Source: Lolium rigidum (taxonomy: Eukaryota > Streptophyta > Magnoliopsida > Poales > Poaceae). From it: a stretch of DNA of 64,000 bases. The stretch is taken from assembly GCF_022539505.1 (NCBI RefSeq), contig NC_061513.1:177474017-177538016 (forward strand), given 5' to 3'. The notes below the pieces were generated by a model. That model did not search any database. It saw only the letters and a list, made by a program, of their open reading frames with translations, and was not told the origin of the DNA. This document shows, in pieces, positions 46,241 to 58,235 of this stretch; within the stretch, counting starts at the first letter, position 1; every line of letters starts with the position of its first letter. A program made the position numbers and the translations under genes.

Positions 46241-46959
46241 TGTCGGGGGATGAACCCCGGTATGCCAAAGGCATGCCAAAACCGGATGGTTTTAGCCATC
46301 AAAGTACCGGTTAAGTGTTGTTCCGGATGACAAAGGTTGATTCAGAGAATCATACCGGTATCCCGAGAGGGGATACCGGAACTAGCTAAGAACATACCGG
46401 AACTACCGGAACAGGCTACACTGTAGCACGTCGGCAAAGACCAGTCAAAGATGCTCTCCAGAGCTAGAAGACAAAGATGAGTGAAGCACTTCAGCTTTAA
46501 TCGAAGCCATGACGCCAAAGGCAGAGGATGACGTAAAACGGTGCCGGAGGATGTCACGGCTTCTGATTAAAAGCATATCGGCATCACCGGTAGCTAAAGT
46601 AGCTTTGTAAAGTAGTTTGTCTAGTCAAAGATCCCATTAGGATTTCTAGGGTTTCTTCCCCTGTAAGCCACCCTCTCCCCTATATAAGGAGAGGGGGCAC
46701 AGCCCATCGCGGGCACGTACGATCTTAGTGTCAGGCTGTAGCCAGAAACTTATAACCTCATATGATCAATGAATAGAAAGATCTGAGGAGGAAATAGCTC
46801 TCATGTTCATCGTCTTCTACCTTCGGCCTAGGCCAAGTTCTTGAGGAATCCATCCGGAAACCTCTCCACCCATACCAAAAACCTTCCCCCGGATCCTCTA
46901 GCGTCCATTCGGCCCCAACTTAAGCCATCCCATGGCATCTGTCTGTTCACCTGACGACA
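46241..46959 (+). repeat. Element T2: 3' LTR
   Basis: 719 bp, TGTCGGGGGATG ... CTGACGACA; about 97 percent identical by hand comparison to 22957-23677. Followed by AATTC and the right half of repeat X. Confidence 0.93.
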
Positions 46960-47160
46960 AATTCAATGCTAAAAGTAAGGCTTTTTAGAAGATGATTCTT
47001 TTTTTGCATAGACCATAAAATATAGTTTTTTACGAAACTTCACGAACATATATTTTGGAGATGTACGTGTAAAAATTTTTTGTCAAATTTTTTTGACACT
47101 TCGAAATACTTTTTTTTGGGTAGAGGAGGCATATACACCCAGGAGTCGAATTGAGTTTCC
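46960..47160 (-). mobile_element. Right half of repeat X, split by T2
   Basis: Reverse of 45385 to about 45590: ends GGAGTCGAATTGAGTTTCC at 47160, the counterpart of the GGAAATTCAATTCGG start of the intact copy. Joins 22804-22956 when T2 is removed. Confidence 0.8.
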
Positions 47161-47510
47161 GATAAATCAGAGACAACTATCATAGAATAGAGGGAGTAAC
47201 TTGCACTGAAGTTGCACTGTTACAAAATGTAGCTGCGTTCCAAATCGACTTAAACATGTAAAAAGCTTATTATATTTAGCATTGTATCAAAATGGTAAAA
47301 TTTTGCTCCACTTTAAACATGAAATTTCATAACCGGATTCACCTCGTGCCAACCAGATCAAGATAAGGCCGGTCACAGCGTGACCATTCATACCGCTTTC
47401 ACTTCATCTTTAAAGCCGAATTATGTCTGCTGATGCATGGTCCAAACCAAGGAGGATTTTGTGTGATTCACATAACACCAGCGTTCACATTTGAGTCACA
47501 ATCATCCTTC
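47161..47510 (+). promoter_or_regulatory. Upstream region of the first GST gene
   Basis: The first 150 bp are unassigned AT-rich DNA. From about 47355 the sequence is conserved with 48850-48960 upstream of the second GST: AGATAAGGCCGGT (47361), ATACCGCTTT and TTCATCTTTAAAG, and GGTCCAAACCAAG. These shared blocks about 150 bp before the TATA box are candidate regulatory sites; what binds them is unknown. Confidence 0.5.
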
Positions 47511-47517
47511 TTATATA
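47511..47517 (+). promoter_or_regulatory. TATA box of the first GST gene
   Basis: TTATATA, 92 bp upstream of the ATG at 47603; the same TTATATAC occurs at the matching place of the second gene (48971). Confidence 0.7.
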
Positions 47518-47545
47518 CGGCACCATAGGCAATCAGAGCGCATGA

Positions 47546-48407
<862 letters not shown>

Positions 48408-48481
48408 CATGTGATGCAATGGTTAAGGCTAAGCCGGCGCAGTTTCAGTAGTATACTGCGTTGTTGCTGCTGCTCGATCGA

Positions 48482-48487
48482 AATAAA
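48482..48487 (+). terminator. Poly(A) signal of the first GST gene
   Basis: AATAAA in CGATCGAAATAAAGAT, 75 bp after the stop codon; the same context recurs after the second GST. Confidence 0.7.
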
Positions 48488-48970
48488 GATAGGAACCAAA
48501 TATTGATTTGGTGGGGATACTCTTTAATTAATAGGATTTTAAAAGATTTGTGGAGGATTGAAATCTTATATGGTTTATAGGATCGTATCTCACAAAGATA
48601 TTTCATAAGAATCTTGTAGTGTTAATTTCATAGGAAGAAACATTAAGTTAGACCTCATAAAAATTTCTTCACCACAATCAAAGAGATTATATATCTCTTT
48701 TTAAGTTTTTATAGAACTTAACTAGACATGCCATTTTAAGCCTACACCTTTTCTATTTCTAAGTTTTTCCCTATCTCCTAAATGAATCAGAGAGCGTAAA
48801 CCTGAAATCACATAACCCGATCTGGCTCACACCTGCTAACCAGAGGTCTAGATCGAGATAAGGCCGGTGATAGCCTGGCCATTAATACCGCTTTTATTTC
48901 ATCTTTAAAGGTGATCGATATCTGCTGATCTTGGCGTGGTCCAAACCAAGTAACCAACGAGGATTTTCTC
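48488..48970. promoter_or_regulatory. Intergenic region between the two GST genes
   Basis: 48488-48800 is AT-rich, with GGATTTTAAAAGATTT and TTCATAGGAAGAAA words that suggest an old MITE, not defined. From about 48850 the promoter blocks shared with 47355-47510 return (AGATAAGGCCGGT at 48857, ATACCGCTTTTATTTCATCT, GGTCCAAACCAAG), then the TATA box at 48971-48977. Confidence 0.5.
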
Positions 48971-48977
48971 TTATATA
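48971..48977 (+). promoter_or_regulatory. TATA box of the second GST gene
   Basis: TTATATA, 76 bp upstream of the ATG at 49047. Confidence 0.7.
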
Positions 48978-49046
48978 CCGCGCCATCGGCTTTTGTTTTC
49001 GAAACATTATACCCCGGTACAAGGCAAGCATTCGAGAACTAATCCA

Positions 49047-49943
49047 ATGGCGGCCGGAGCCGGAGGTGGCCAAGAGCTGAAGCTGCTGGGCGCGTGGCCA
49101 AGCCCGTTTGTGCACAGGGTGCGCCTCGCGCTGCACCTCAAGGGGATCACCAACTACGAGTATGTGGAGGAGGACCTCACCAACAAGAGCGACCTTCTCC
49201 TGGCCTCCAACCCCGTGCACAAGAAGATCCCCGTGCTCCTCCACGGCGGCAGGCCCATCTCCGAGTCGCTCGTCATCCTGCAGTACCTCGAGGACGCCTT
49301 CCCCGAAGCTGGCAACACCCTCCTCCCCGCCGATCCCTACGACCGCGCCGTCGCTCGCTTCTGGGTTGCTTACGCCGACGACATTGTACGTCTACTCTGA
49401 GCTCCGATCTGCGCATGCATGAACACCCCATAACCTTTTAGTATATTCTGATATTAATATATTCCCTTTATCGAAAAAAATGAACACCCCATAACCTTTT
49501 AGTTTTAGCTAGCTAGCTACTCCATTTTGATTATTTACCCCATAACCTTCTGTGTTGCGCAGTTCTTTGCCGCGTGGATCAAGTCACTCAAGGGGACGAC
49601 GGAGGATGAGAAGGCGGCGGGGATGGCAGGCGCGCTTGCGGCGCTCCAGACGCTGGAGGGCGCGTTCGGGGAGTGTTCCAAGGGGAAGCCTTTCTTCGCC
49701 GGCGACGAACCTGGATACGTGGACGTGGCGCTCGGGGGTTACCTTGGTTGGATGCGCGCCTACGAGGCGGTGGCCGGAGTTAATTTCCTGGATGCCGACC
49801 GAACACCCCTCCTGGTGGCGTGGGCGGAGCGCTTCGCCAGGCTGGCCGCTGCCAAGGGGATCTTCCCGGAGGTCGACCAGATCCTCCAGTACGGCAAGGC
49901 GCTGCAGGCGCGGACTGCAGCATCTGCTACTCCGAATAGCTGA
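49047..49943 (+). CDS. Tau-class glutathione S-transferase, downstream tandem copy, intact
   Basis: Exons 49047-49385 (113 codons) and 49563-49943 (126 codons plus stop), intron 177 nt GT-AG in phase 0; 239 residues, the usual size for the class. Catalytic Ser19 in WPSPF, cis-Pro62 in KKIPVLL and Glu73-Ser74 in the glutathione site. The C-terminal alpha domain carries [32 protein letters not shown] and the WAERFARL helix. Acts as a cytosolic dimer in detoxification of electrophiles, herbicides and lipid peroxides by analogy with the class; the exact substrate cannot be read from sequence. About 90 percent identical to the upstream copy in exon 2 by eye. Its intron has a small LINE insertion and a MITE sits after its poly(A) signal. 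The position of the single intron matches other tau GSTs. Confidence 0.95.
49420..49502 (+). mobile_element. 39-bp LINE 3' end inside the GST intron with 22-bp target duplication
   Basis: A perfect 22-bp repeat starting TGAACACCCC lies at 49420-49441 and 49481-49502. Between them, 49442-49480 is TATATTCTGATATTAATATA, then TTCCCTTTATCG and seven A's, the tail of a LINE. The upstream GST copy lacks it. Splice sites are not touched. Confidence 0.9.
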
Positions 49944-50015
49944 CATGTAATGCGGTGGTTAACGCTAAGCCGACGTAGTTTCAGTACTTCTGTGTTGTTG
50001 CTGGTGCTCGATCGA

Positions 50016-50021
50016 AATAAA
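50016..50021 (+). terminator. Poly(A) signal of the second GST gene
   Basis: AATAAA in GATCGAAATAAAGATGGG, 73 bp after the stop. Confidence 0.7.
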
Positions 50022-50036
50022 GATGGGAATCAAATA

Positions 50037-50293
50037 CTACCTACATCCCATCCCAAAGCTTAAGGGTCTATAATTTTTTCAAAAAGTCAAACTATATTAA
50101 ATTTGACCAAGTTTTATCAAAAATTATTAACAAAAAAGTACAAAATCAACATCATTACATAGATAATGAAATATATTTTTATATGGTACAAAATATCATA
50201 TTTATTCATAGATTCTTCTAAAAATTTAGTTAAATTTTACTTCGTTTGACTTTTGAAAAAAAATATAAGCCTTAAACCTTGGGATGGAGGTAG
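50037..50293. mobile_element. Stowaway-type MITE
   Basis: 257 bp between TA dinucleotides (50035-50036 and 50294-50295). Terminal inverted repeats CTACCTACATCCCATCCCAA and, read from the right, CTACCTCCATCCCAAGG, with TTAAGG and a TCAAAAGTCAAAC block mirrored further in. AT-rich, no coding sequence. The first GST gene has the empty site at the matching place (about 48497-48510). Confidence 0.92.
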
Positions 50294-50295
50294 TA

Positions 50296-51187
50296 TTAAT
50301 TTGGTGCGGATACTTTAAGTAGGTGGTTAATTGCTTTCGTTATTATCCGTGATGAAATGTTGCCTTTTTTCGAGATTACAATATGGAAAAGTCTTATTTA
50401 CAGCAAATTGTAGCTACAGCCGATTTCTATGTCGCTCCCGTCACCACCTCCATCTCTTTTTTCTCCATGATCTATCCCCATCCTACCTTCTTATCTCTCC
50501 ATGCGAGCCCCTGCCCACCTTCTTCCCCGTGCTCGCCGCCGTGGGCCACCACCAGGAGACCACGCCCTCTTCTCACAGTGCCATCATTGGGAGGTCACGG
50601 CCCTCCTATTTCCCGCGCCTATGCCGGGAGGTCATGGCCTCCCTTCCCGCGCCGAGGCCGTGCTCCCTTGCTCCAACTCCAAGTGCCGCCACCGGGAGGC
50701 CCTGCCCCCTCATACTCGATGTGCCGCCGCGCGCTTCCGCCACCGCGAGCTAGCTGACACCTCGCCACACGCTCACGCCCCACCGGGTGCTCCCGCCGCC
50801 GCGCACTCCGGTCACCGCAAGCCGGCTGCATGTTCCTACCACCGTGCGCCACCGCGCCCTCACACAATATGAAGATCAGTTACCCATTCGGGCTTGGCTC
50901 GATCAATTGCGCCGCCCCGATCTGGGCGGTAGTTGGGACTTGGGCCCGTGTCCCTCATCTGACAACTAGACGCGAGCTTGCAGGAACTGTCTCACACGCT
51001 CGTTTGTAAGACTGAGTTTTTTTGTTTAAGAAAAGCGACCGACGAGCTCCAGTCGGTCATGGTTGTGACTTTGTGGTCTTTGGGGAAGATCAACTTTTAT
51101 AGATTTTTGTCGATGTTAGACAGGTCGTTGCGATTTGTTACATGTGTACATAGTTTTTGGTGTGTCACGGGGTGTTTGGTTCGCGGT
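50296..51187. other. Unassigned DNA with a GC-rich block
   Basis: 50430-50870 is GC-rich with repeated GGGAGGTCA/CCGGGAGGCC-like words and Pro/Ala/Arg-rich translations in all frames, which argues against a real protein. 51005-51075 holds an AT-rich stretch and a GAGCTCCAGTCGG word. GGGGTGTTTGGTT near 51169-51182 resembles a MITE end. No gene supported. Confidence 0.4.
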
Positions 51188-51594
51188 CACATTTTTTTTT
51201 TTTTTGAGATGGAACACACATATTCCATTAACGAGTAGGCACATCATGCAAGCTAGCCACCATGACCCTTACAGGCAGTGACTCAGACCAGAGTGATCTG
51301 TAGTCCTGTCGGCTGGCGCCATATGCCGCTAGGCAATGTGCGATTTTATTACATTCCCTCGGGACAAAAGAGAAAATTAATTTATCAAAGTTCAAAAGTA
51401 AACTAAGTTTAACTTCACGGTAGATAACACCTTCAGGTGCCAGGTTAAAGTCCCTCGATTGGATAGCTCGGAGCAGATTTTGGGAATCAGATTCGATCTG
51501 AATTTTCTGCATGCCCCATGACGCTGCTGCTTGTACAGCTTCTGAACATGCCTGCACTTCTGCTTGTGCTTGCCAAGAGAAAATTTGGTTGCCA
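51188..51594 (-). mobile_element. 5'-truncated LINE with RNase H domain
   Basis: Reverse orientation. The left end is a T run (the poly-A tail), preceded on the - strand by CATCTC. Coding part 51557-51228 is the C-terminal RNase H of a plant L1-type LINE: IQIESDSQNLLRAIQ with a catalytic Asp, and FVPRECNKIAHCLA. The product would cut RNA in hybrids during reverse transcription. RT and endonuclease are missing. Flanks TTTGGTTCGCGGTCAC and TTTGGTTGCCACAG resemble each other and may be a decayed target duplication. Confidence 0.78.
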
Positions 51595-51864
51595 CAGTTT
51601 AATTGGCATGTGTTTGGTTTTTGCCATATTTTATTACATGTATGGTCTACTTGTCATAGAGTCAACTTTTCTGCCAACTTTTATCAAAGTTTTGCTTCAA
51701 TATTTTAAGCCACACTTTTGTTGATAACCACTTTGGCTTGGTAAATTGTGGCTACCATTGACGATTTTTTTACCATAATTTCACGACTTGATAGACTATT
51801 GAAAAAATGATGGAGACAAATGTTACATACTCTAATAAAAAATTGACACATGATTATAAGTTTC
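51595..51864. other. Unassigned AT-rich DNA
   Basis: Contains a TTTGGCTTGGTAAATTGTGG word near 51730 that recalls MITE sequences. No gene or defined termini. Ends at GTTTC (51860-51864), the left target site of element E. Confidence 0.35.
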
Positions 51865-53456
51865 TGCTGGGCGCGGAGTTGAAGAAGGAGAATTTATGCA
51901 CAACGTTGAGTGGAACCCCAAGAGGAAGGTATGATGAGCACAGCAGGAAGTTTTTTCTCGGTAACAAACCAAGGTTTATCGACCAGTAGGAGAAAAACAT
52001 TCTCTCCCGAGGTGTTGCGAACCAACTCGTGGCAGGACGCACTACCGGCGTCAGCAGCAACATGGAGACTTGCACACAAACAACCAAGTACTTTGTCCCC
52101 AACTTTCAGCGAGGTTGTCAAGCTCACTGGTTTTGCTGAAAACAAAGGATTAAACAAACCGTGTGGAAAAAGAATTGTTTGCAGAGAACAGAACGGAAAA
52201 ATGTTGTAGAAGATTGCAATTAAAAGAAGAAGAGCCGGGGTCAACCATTCACTAGAGGCGCCTCCCCAATAAAATAAATATGCTGGGTAAACAAATTACA
52301 GATGGGCAATTGACAAACAGAGATTCTACGCTAATGGTTGGTGCAGAATACATGCTATGAAAGTATGCGGGCAGTACAACAATATACATAGACCGTAATG
52401 TAACTGCATCTATGACTAATAATCCACCTTCAGGATTGCATCCGCGACAACCTCCAGTATTAAGTTGCAAGCAACGGACTATCGCTTTAAGCAATGTGTG
52501 TAAAGTAAACGATGAAACTGCCCTTGAATAGAACACCGTTGTTTTCTCCCTAGTAGCAACAGCACATCTACAACTGTAGAGAACAAGGTCACTTCCCATG
52601 GTTAAATAGAGGCATGAACCCACTATCGAGCATAAATACTCCCTCTTGGAGTCGCTAGCATCTACTTGGCCAGAGCATCTACTAGAAACAGAGAGAATGC
52701 AAGATCATAATAACATAATACATAATCTCAACCAAAGCAATCTCTCTATAAATCGGATCCACATCAAACCAACATGTAGCAATTACAAATAGATGATCTT
52801 GATCATGTTAGGCAGCTCACAAGATATATACATGAAGCACAACAAGGAGAGGACAGCCATCTAGCTACTGCTATGGACCCATGGTCCCATGAAGAACTAC
52901 TCACGCATCACCTCGAATGAAGACATGGCGATGTAGAGGCCTCCGGCGGTGATTTCCCTCTCCGGCAGGGTGCCGGGATGGACTGCAGAACCCTCCCGAA
53001 TTAGGGTTTCGGTTGACGGCGGCATCGGAAATTTTCGTGGATGGAGGCTCGGGTCCCCGGGGTTTTCCCGATACGAGGAATAAATAGGCGGAAGGGCGGA
53101 GCAAACTTGGCGACGAAGCGCCAGTACATGGGCCAGGCGCAACCAAGGGTGGGGCCACGCCTGCCCTATGCACTGCCACGTGGCAGCTCTCCTGCGCGTG
53201 TCCTTCTGGCTCCGTCTTCGTCCCGGAAAAATAAGACTCTGGGCTTTTGTTTCGTCCAATTCCGAGAAACTTTCATGTACAACTTTTCTGAAAAGCAAAA
53301 ACAGCAGAAAACAGGAATTGGCACAACGGCACTGCGTTAATAGGTTAGTCCCAAAAAATGCTAAAAAAGTGTGGAAAAGTACACATAAAACATATAAAAA
53401 TTGTAACAAAACAAGCATGGAGCATCAAAAATTATAGATACGTTTGGAACGTATCA
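51865..53456 (-). repeat. Element E: 3' LTR (left copy)
   Basis: 1,592 bp; + strand TGCTGGGCGCGGAG ... TTTGGAACGTATCA. On the - strand starts TGATACGTTCCAAACG. Carries GGAGGAACC-free but otherwise typical Athila LTR blocks, including TGAACCCACTATCGAGCATA (about 52614) and AATAGGCGGAAGGGCGG (53083). Left flank GTTTC. Confidence 0.88.
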
Positions 53457-56126
53457 ACATCCCCAAGCTTAACTCTTGCTCGTCCTCGAGTAGGTAAGTG
53501 ATAACAAACAAATAATTTTTAAGGTGACATGCTGTCACACTACTTTGATCAATCTAAGTGTAAAAGCAAACATAGCTGGAATCATAGAATCCTAACATAA
53601 GCATGATAGATATAATCAAACAATGAAACTTAATAACCATGCTAAAACATGAATAGTAATCAAACAAAAGAAAATGTATAACGTGCATGGAAAGCAAAGT
53701 GATTGTCAATAGCATAGCATAGATACATAATAAAGTGGTACTCAGCTTGTCCCATAAGTGGAAGCAAAACATAAATGCTTGAACACCTTTAAAAGATTAT
53801 AAGGATGACTAGAAACAAAAAGTTTGAACAAGCAATGTCATAATTATGAATCAATCAATAAAATCTTGGGACCATGCACATAAAACTAAGAATGACAACT
53901 ATGCTCTCATAAGTGGTGCATAAACTAGAAGGTGGAGACTCAACATAAAAGTAAAAGAAGATCTCTCTTTGAGAGGCAAGTAAGATCACTCATGTGCTAG
54001 AGCTTTTTATTGAAACAACAAGAGTATAAAATGCACTTTTGAGAGGTGGTTGTTCATGTCAACGAGTAGTAAAAAGAGCTATTGTCATCTTCCATACTAA
54101 GCAAGTTTGAGAGCGGTTCCGAAATATTTGGGCGAAGCCTCTTTTCATTTATACAACTTATAAAATTGTGACACTCCTCCCAACCTTTGCTTACACATAC
54201 CATGGCTAAACGAATCCTCGGGTGTCGACCAAGCAATCACAAACCATGAAGGAGTGCCCTTTTCTTATAATTTTTCTATTTTCTTCCCCTATTGGAAGTT
54301 GTGGTCAAACCAACTCTTCTTTTTTATATACTTTTTTATGTGACAAGCAAGATCAAGCTCACGAGTCTTTGAGTTACTTAACTAGTATGGAAGATGACAA
54401 CCACAATTTTAATTTACTTCGTCATGAGCTAAAAACAATGTCACAAAACGAGGAACTGTTTGAATGTTTTAAAGGTAGCACACGAGCAAACTACTATGGA
54501 ATGGCATTGAAATACCACATATAGGTAGATATGGTGGACACTTTGGCATATTTGGTTTTTGGTGGTTGGATGCACAAATAAAATACTCATACAAATGGAG
54601 GCTAGAAAAAGACCGGGTGCGACCAACTAAGAGAGCATAATGGGCATAATCATGCACAACGACAAAATATATTAATCGAAGCATAAAGTGATACACAAGT
54701 TGCAAACTAAATGATCATAGAGGCAAGAATTGACTGGAATGTAGTCATAACATGTTGCAAAACATGTGCCAAGTCGACCCAAATAAAAACATTCACAGGA
54801 AAATATATACCACAATATTATGCTTTTCTATTGTATGCTAAAAACAATGCATGAAACCTTCAATAACACACTAAACACTCTCAGTATTTGAGACTAATCA
54901 TAATGAAAACATAATTAACAAGCTCATCATGAGAATAACATCTAGCAAGATATGCAAAAATAACTATGCCACAGTCTAAAAATGCTTCCATTTGCATCAC
55001 ATACACATAAAACTTTTTTCATGCTTCCAACGCCAACCAAATGAAACCAAATAACTCTCATATATGAAAAACAATTAAATGTCCAGAGAGCTATTGAAAC
55101 TCAAATAAATGTAAAAGTGGAGCGTGTCTCTCTCAAACGCAAAATACATAACAGTGGAGCGTGTCTCACTCCAAAATAAACAAGCAAAACAGCGGAGTGT
55201 GTCTCACTCCAAAGTAAATATGCAAAGCGGTGGAGCTTGTCTCACTCCAAAGTAAACATGAATGATGGGATCCAAATTTATTGAAAGTAAACACACATCA
55301 AAAAGTAAATACACTCCAAGGATAACACATATCACATGAAGGAATAAAAATATAGCGTGTTGCAAAATGACCTGGTGTTTTTTGTTGATGAAGAGGGGAT
55401 GCCTTGGGCATCCCCAAGCTTTGACGCTTGTAATTCTTGGATATTTCTTGGGGGGTCCAGGAGACATCCCCAAGCTTGAGCTCTTGTCCATGCTTCATCT
55501 TATTGCATCATTCTTCTCTCCCTACACTTGAAAACTTCCTTCACACAAAATTCAGCACAATTGATTAGCAACATTAGTGCAAATAAAATATATCAAACCA
55601 GCAAGGCTTCAGTAATGGTACATATCAAACACTCATTTTAACATATGCTACTGTAGCTACTTCCCAAACATCTTTTTCACAAAAGAACTCAAAAAAGACG
55701 AAGCATAAGACTCAAATGCAAAACATGGCAGAAATCTGTCAAAACAGACCAGCAGGCAGAGATCAAAATTAAAGAAATAGTTATGTTGCTCAAATTGAAA
55801 AATGATAAACTAACGAAAGTTAGCTAACATACTGGGGCATAAGCACAAAACTTTGCAGCTCAAAATAACGCTCTGGCGATTTTTAATAAAAAATTTCGTG
55901 ATCAGCACAGAATCTGTTTCAGAATTGCAAGTACCCCAAACACTGCTTTTTTCTATTAGAGGCTACCCTTGGCACAAAAACGAAATAAAAACGATAAGGA
56001 GAGGTTATTACAGTAGCAATAACTTCCAAGACTCAACAAAGCAAAAATAACAGAAATAAAATATGTATTGTCTCCCATTAGCGCTTTTCTTTAACGCCTT
56101 TGAGCTAGGCGCAGAAAGGGTGCAAA
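53457..56126 (-). other. Element E: 3' non-coding region
   Basis: AT-rich, no credible gene. Parallels the 3' regions of B, C and D. Begins with ACATCCCCAAGCTTAA (polypurine tract on the - strand). Similar CATCCCCAAGCTT motifs recur at about 55409-55422 and 55465-55478. Includes the tandem array at 55117-55253. Confidence 0.65.
55117..55253. repeat. 37-38-bp tandem repeat, four units
   Basis: GTGGAGCGTGTCTCACTCCA-type units begin at 55117, 55154, 55192 and 55230. A single unit exists at the matching place of element D (about 37822), so the array expanded in E. Confidence 0.85.
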
Positions 56127-57305
56127 TCAAGTATTATCAAGAGGTGGCTCAACACCATAAGTTGTCCTATAAATAGAGTCATAAGGTGAATTATTTATTT
56201 TTATAGGGAAGTGTTCCATACCTCTTTTGAGTGGAAATTGATAACGAATTATTCCATCTCTCATATCAATGATAGCACCTGCAGTTCTAAGAAACGGTCT
56301 TCCCAAAATAATAGGGCATGAAGCATTGCATTCAATATCCAAAACAACAAAATCAACGGGTACATAATTATTATTCACTTGTATAATAAAATTATCAACT
56401 CTCCCCAAAGGTTTCTTTGCAGCAACATCAACAAGAAGAACATCCAAATAACATTTTTCTAACGGTGGCAAGTCAAGCATATCATAAACTTTTTTAGGCA
56501 TAACATAAATACTTGCACCAAGATCACATAAAGCATTACAATCAAATTCTTCTACTCTCATCTTAATAATAGGTTCCCAACCATCTTCTAACTTTTTAGG
56601 AATTGAAGCCTCATGTTTCAACTTCTCTTCCCTCATTTTCATAATAGCACTAGCAATATGCTTTGTAAGAGCAACATTTTGTTCACTAGCATTGGGAGTT
56701 TCAGCGAGATTTTGCAAGAACTTTATAACTTCAGTAATGGTACAACTTTCAAAATAAAAATCATTGCTGTCAAAAATAAAAGGACAATTATCTCCCACAC
56801 CTCTAAAAATTTCAGCACGCTTGTCGGGAACAGTTTTAATGGGTTTATACACTTTTCTACTTGGAGTGGGGACTTTTCCTACATTTTCGATTTTGCTAGT
56901 AGTAGTAGGAGGTTTGCTAGCATTTAAAGGTTCAGTATTACTATTGGTGGCGATTGTGTAAACCTTGGCTAAATTATTTTCTCTAGCCATCTCATCTTCT
57001 CTTTCCCACCTAGCATGCAATTCAGCTAACAACCTCATATTGTCATCAATTCTAACTTGAATAGCATTTGCTTGAGCAAAAGTTTTCTCTTCTCAAGTCA
57101 TAGGTTTGGCTGCCATCCTATTTATTAAAGAAGTTTGAGCCTCAGACAAAGTTGAAATGCGAGTTTCAGCACTTGAAAGTTTGACTTGTAAACCAGAAAT
57201 CTCCCTATTTAAATTTTCAAGCTGCTGGCTAATATTTTTAAGCATAGAAGATTGCTCTCCCATAGATTGAGTAAATAACTTGTTTTGTTCAAATTGCATT
57301 TGCAT
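56127..57305 (-). pseudogene. Element E: gag C-terminus and aspartic protease
   Basis: Two open stretches, 57305-57093 (coiled segment: QLENLNREISGLQVKLSSAE) and 57038-56127, separated by a stop near 57093. The protease has the active-site stretch NALCDLGASIYVMPKKV and the later CPIILGRPFLRTAGAI motif. The frame ends at 56127 without an RT. Confidence 0.85.
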
Positions 57306-57360
57306 AAAGCCCTTAGTAGAATTTTATACCTTCGTAATTCTCTCTTCACTAGGCATTTTT

Positions 57361-58235
57361 TTAGCTAAAACCATTTCCATACTGCCTATAATTATTGCTA
57401 CCAAAATTATTCCTATAGGCATTATTATTAAAATTGTTGCTCTTAATAAAATTCACATCTACATTTTCTTCTTGAGCAGCCAAAGAGGCCAAAGGAACAT
57501 TGTTTGGATCCATAGGAGCATTATTATTTGCAAGCATAGACATAATAGCATCAATCTTATCACTCAAAGTAGAAGTTTCCTCAAAAGAATTTACCTTTTT
57601 ACCTTGTGAAGCTCTCTCAGTATGCCACTCCGAATAATTTACAATCATATTGTCCAGAAGTTTTGTAGCCACCCCAAGGGTCATAGACATAAAAGTGCCT
57701 CCAGCAGCTGAATCCAATAAGTTCCTTGAAGAAAAATTTAGAAGGTTTGAATAATCATCGAAGTAGTCAGTCCATGAGTGGGACAATTTTTAACCAAAGA
57801 TTTCATTCTTTCCCAAGCTTGGGCAACATGCTCAATATCAAATTGTCTAAACTTCATAATATCACTTCTCAAAGATATAATTTTAGCAGGAGGATAATAT
57901 TTTTCAATAAAAGCATCTTTGCATTTAACCCAAGAATCAATACTATTTCTAGGCAAAGATAGCAACCACTCCTTAGCTCTACCTCTTAATGAGAAAGGAA
58001 ACAATTTCAACTTAATAATATCACCATCTACATCCTTAATTTTTTGCATCTCACATAGCTCAACAAAATTGTTGAGGTGAGAAGCAGCATCATCAGTACT
58101 AACACCAGAAAATTGCTCTTTCATAATAAAGTTCAACAAGGCAGGCTTAATCTCATAAAAAACTGCTTCAGGAGCAGGTGGAGCAATGGGTGTGCAAATA
58201 AAATCATTGTTGTTGGTGCTAGTAAAATCACACAA
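57361..58235 (-). pseudogene. Element E: gag core, frameshifted
   Basis: 58235-57738 has the retrotransposon gag core (LKLFPFSLRGRAKEWLLSLP, then EKYYPPAKIISLRSDI, then VAQAWERMKSLV). The peptide continues in another frame from 57786 (SWTDYFDDYSNLLNFSSRNL) to 57361, so a 1-nt indel lies near 57760. A zinc knuckle is not visible. The start Met at 58235 lies about 180 bp inside the primer site. Confidence 0.85.

Larger units (their letters stand above)
22957..46959 (+). mobile_element. Element T2: Tat-clade Ty3/gypsy retrotransposon with both LTRs, two nested insertions
   Basis: Both LTRs begin TGTCG and end CGACA. Flanks are AATTA (22952-22956) and AATTC (46960-46964), a 5-bp target duplication with one mismatch. 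Removing the nested elements D and F with their duplications leaves about 13.9 kb. Order: LTR, primer site, gag, protease, RT, RNase H, second RNase H, integrase, reverse-strand gene, LTR. The two LTRs differ at roughly 20-25 positions by hand count (about 3 percent), so insertion is fairly recent. The second RNase H and the reverse-strand gene place it in the Tat clade. Confidence 0.92.

Noticed and set aside
22590..47192. A Stowaway MITE split by T2 (TACTCCCCCTCTC near 22593 and GAGGGAGTA near 47190)
   Set aside because: The end similarity covers only about 10 bases and the interior is explained by the LTR-like region and repeat X.
49094..49441. Alternative frame over GST exon 1
   Set aside because: Shadow of the real exon; the true frame has all GST motifs and proper splice sites.
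51171..51625. GTGTTTGGTT words as the two ends of a MITE around the LINE
   Set aside because: The words are direct, not inverted, and no second terminus could be defined.
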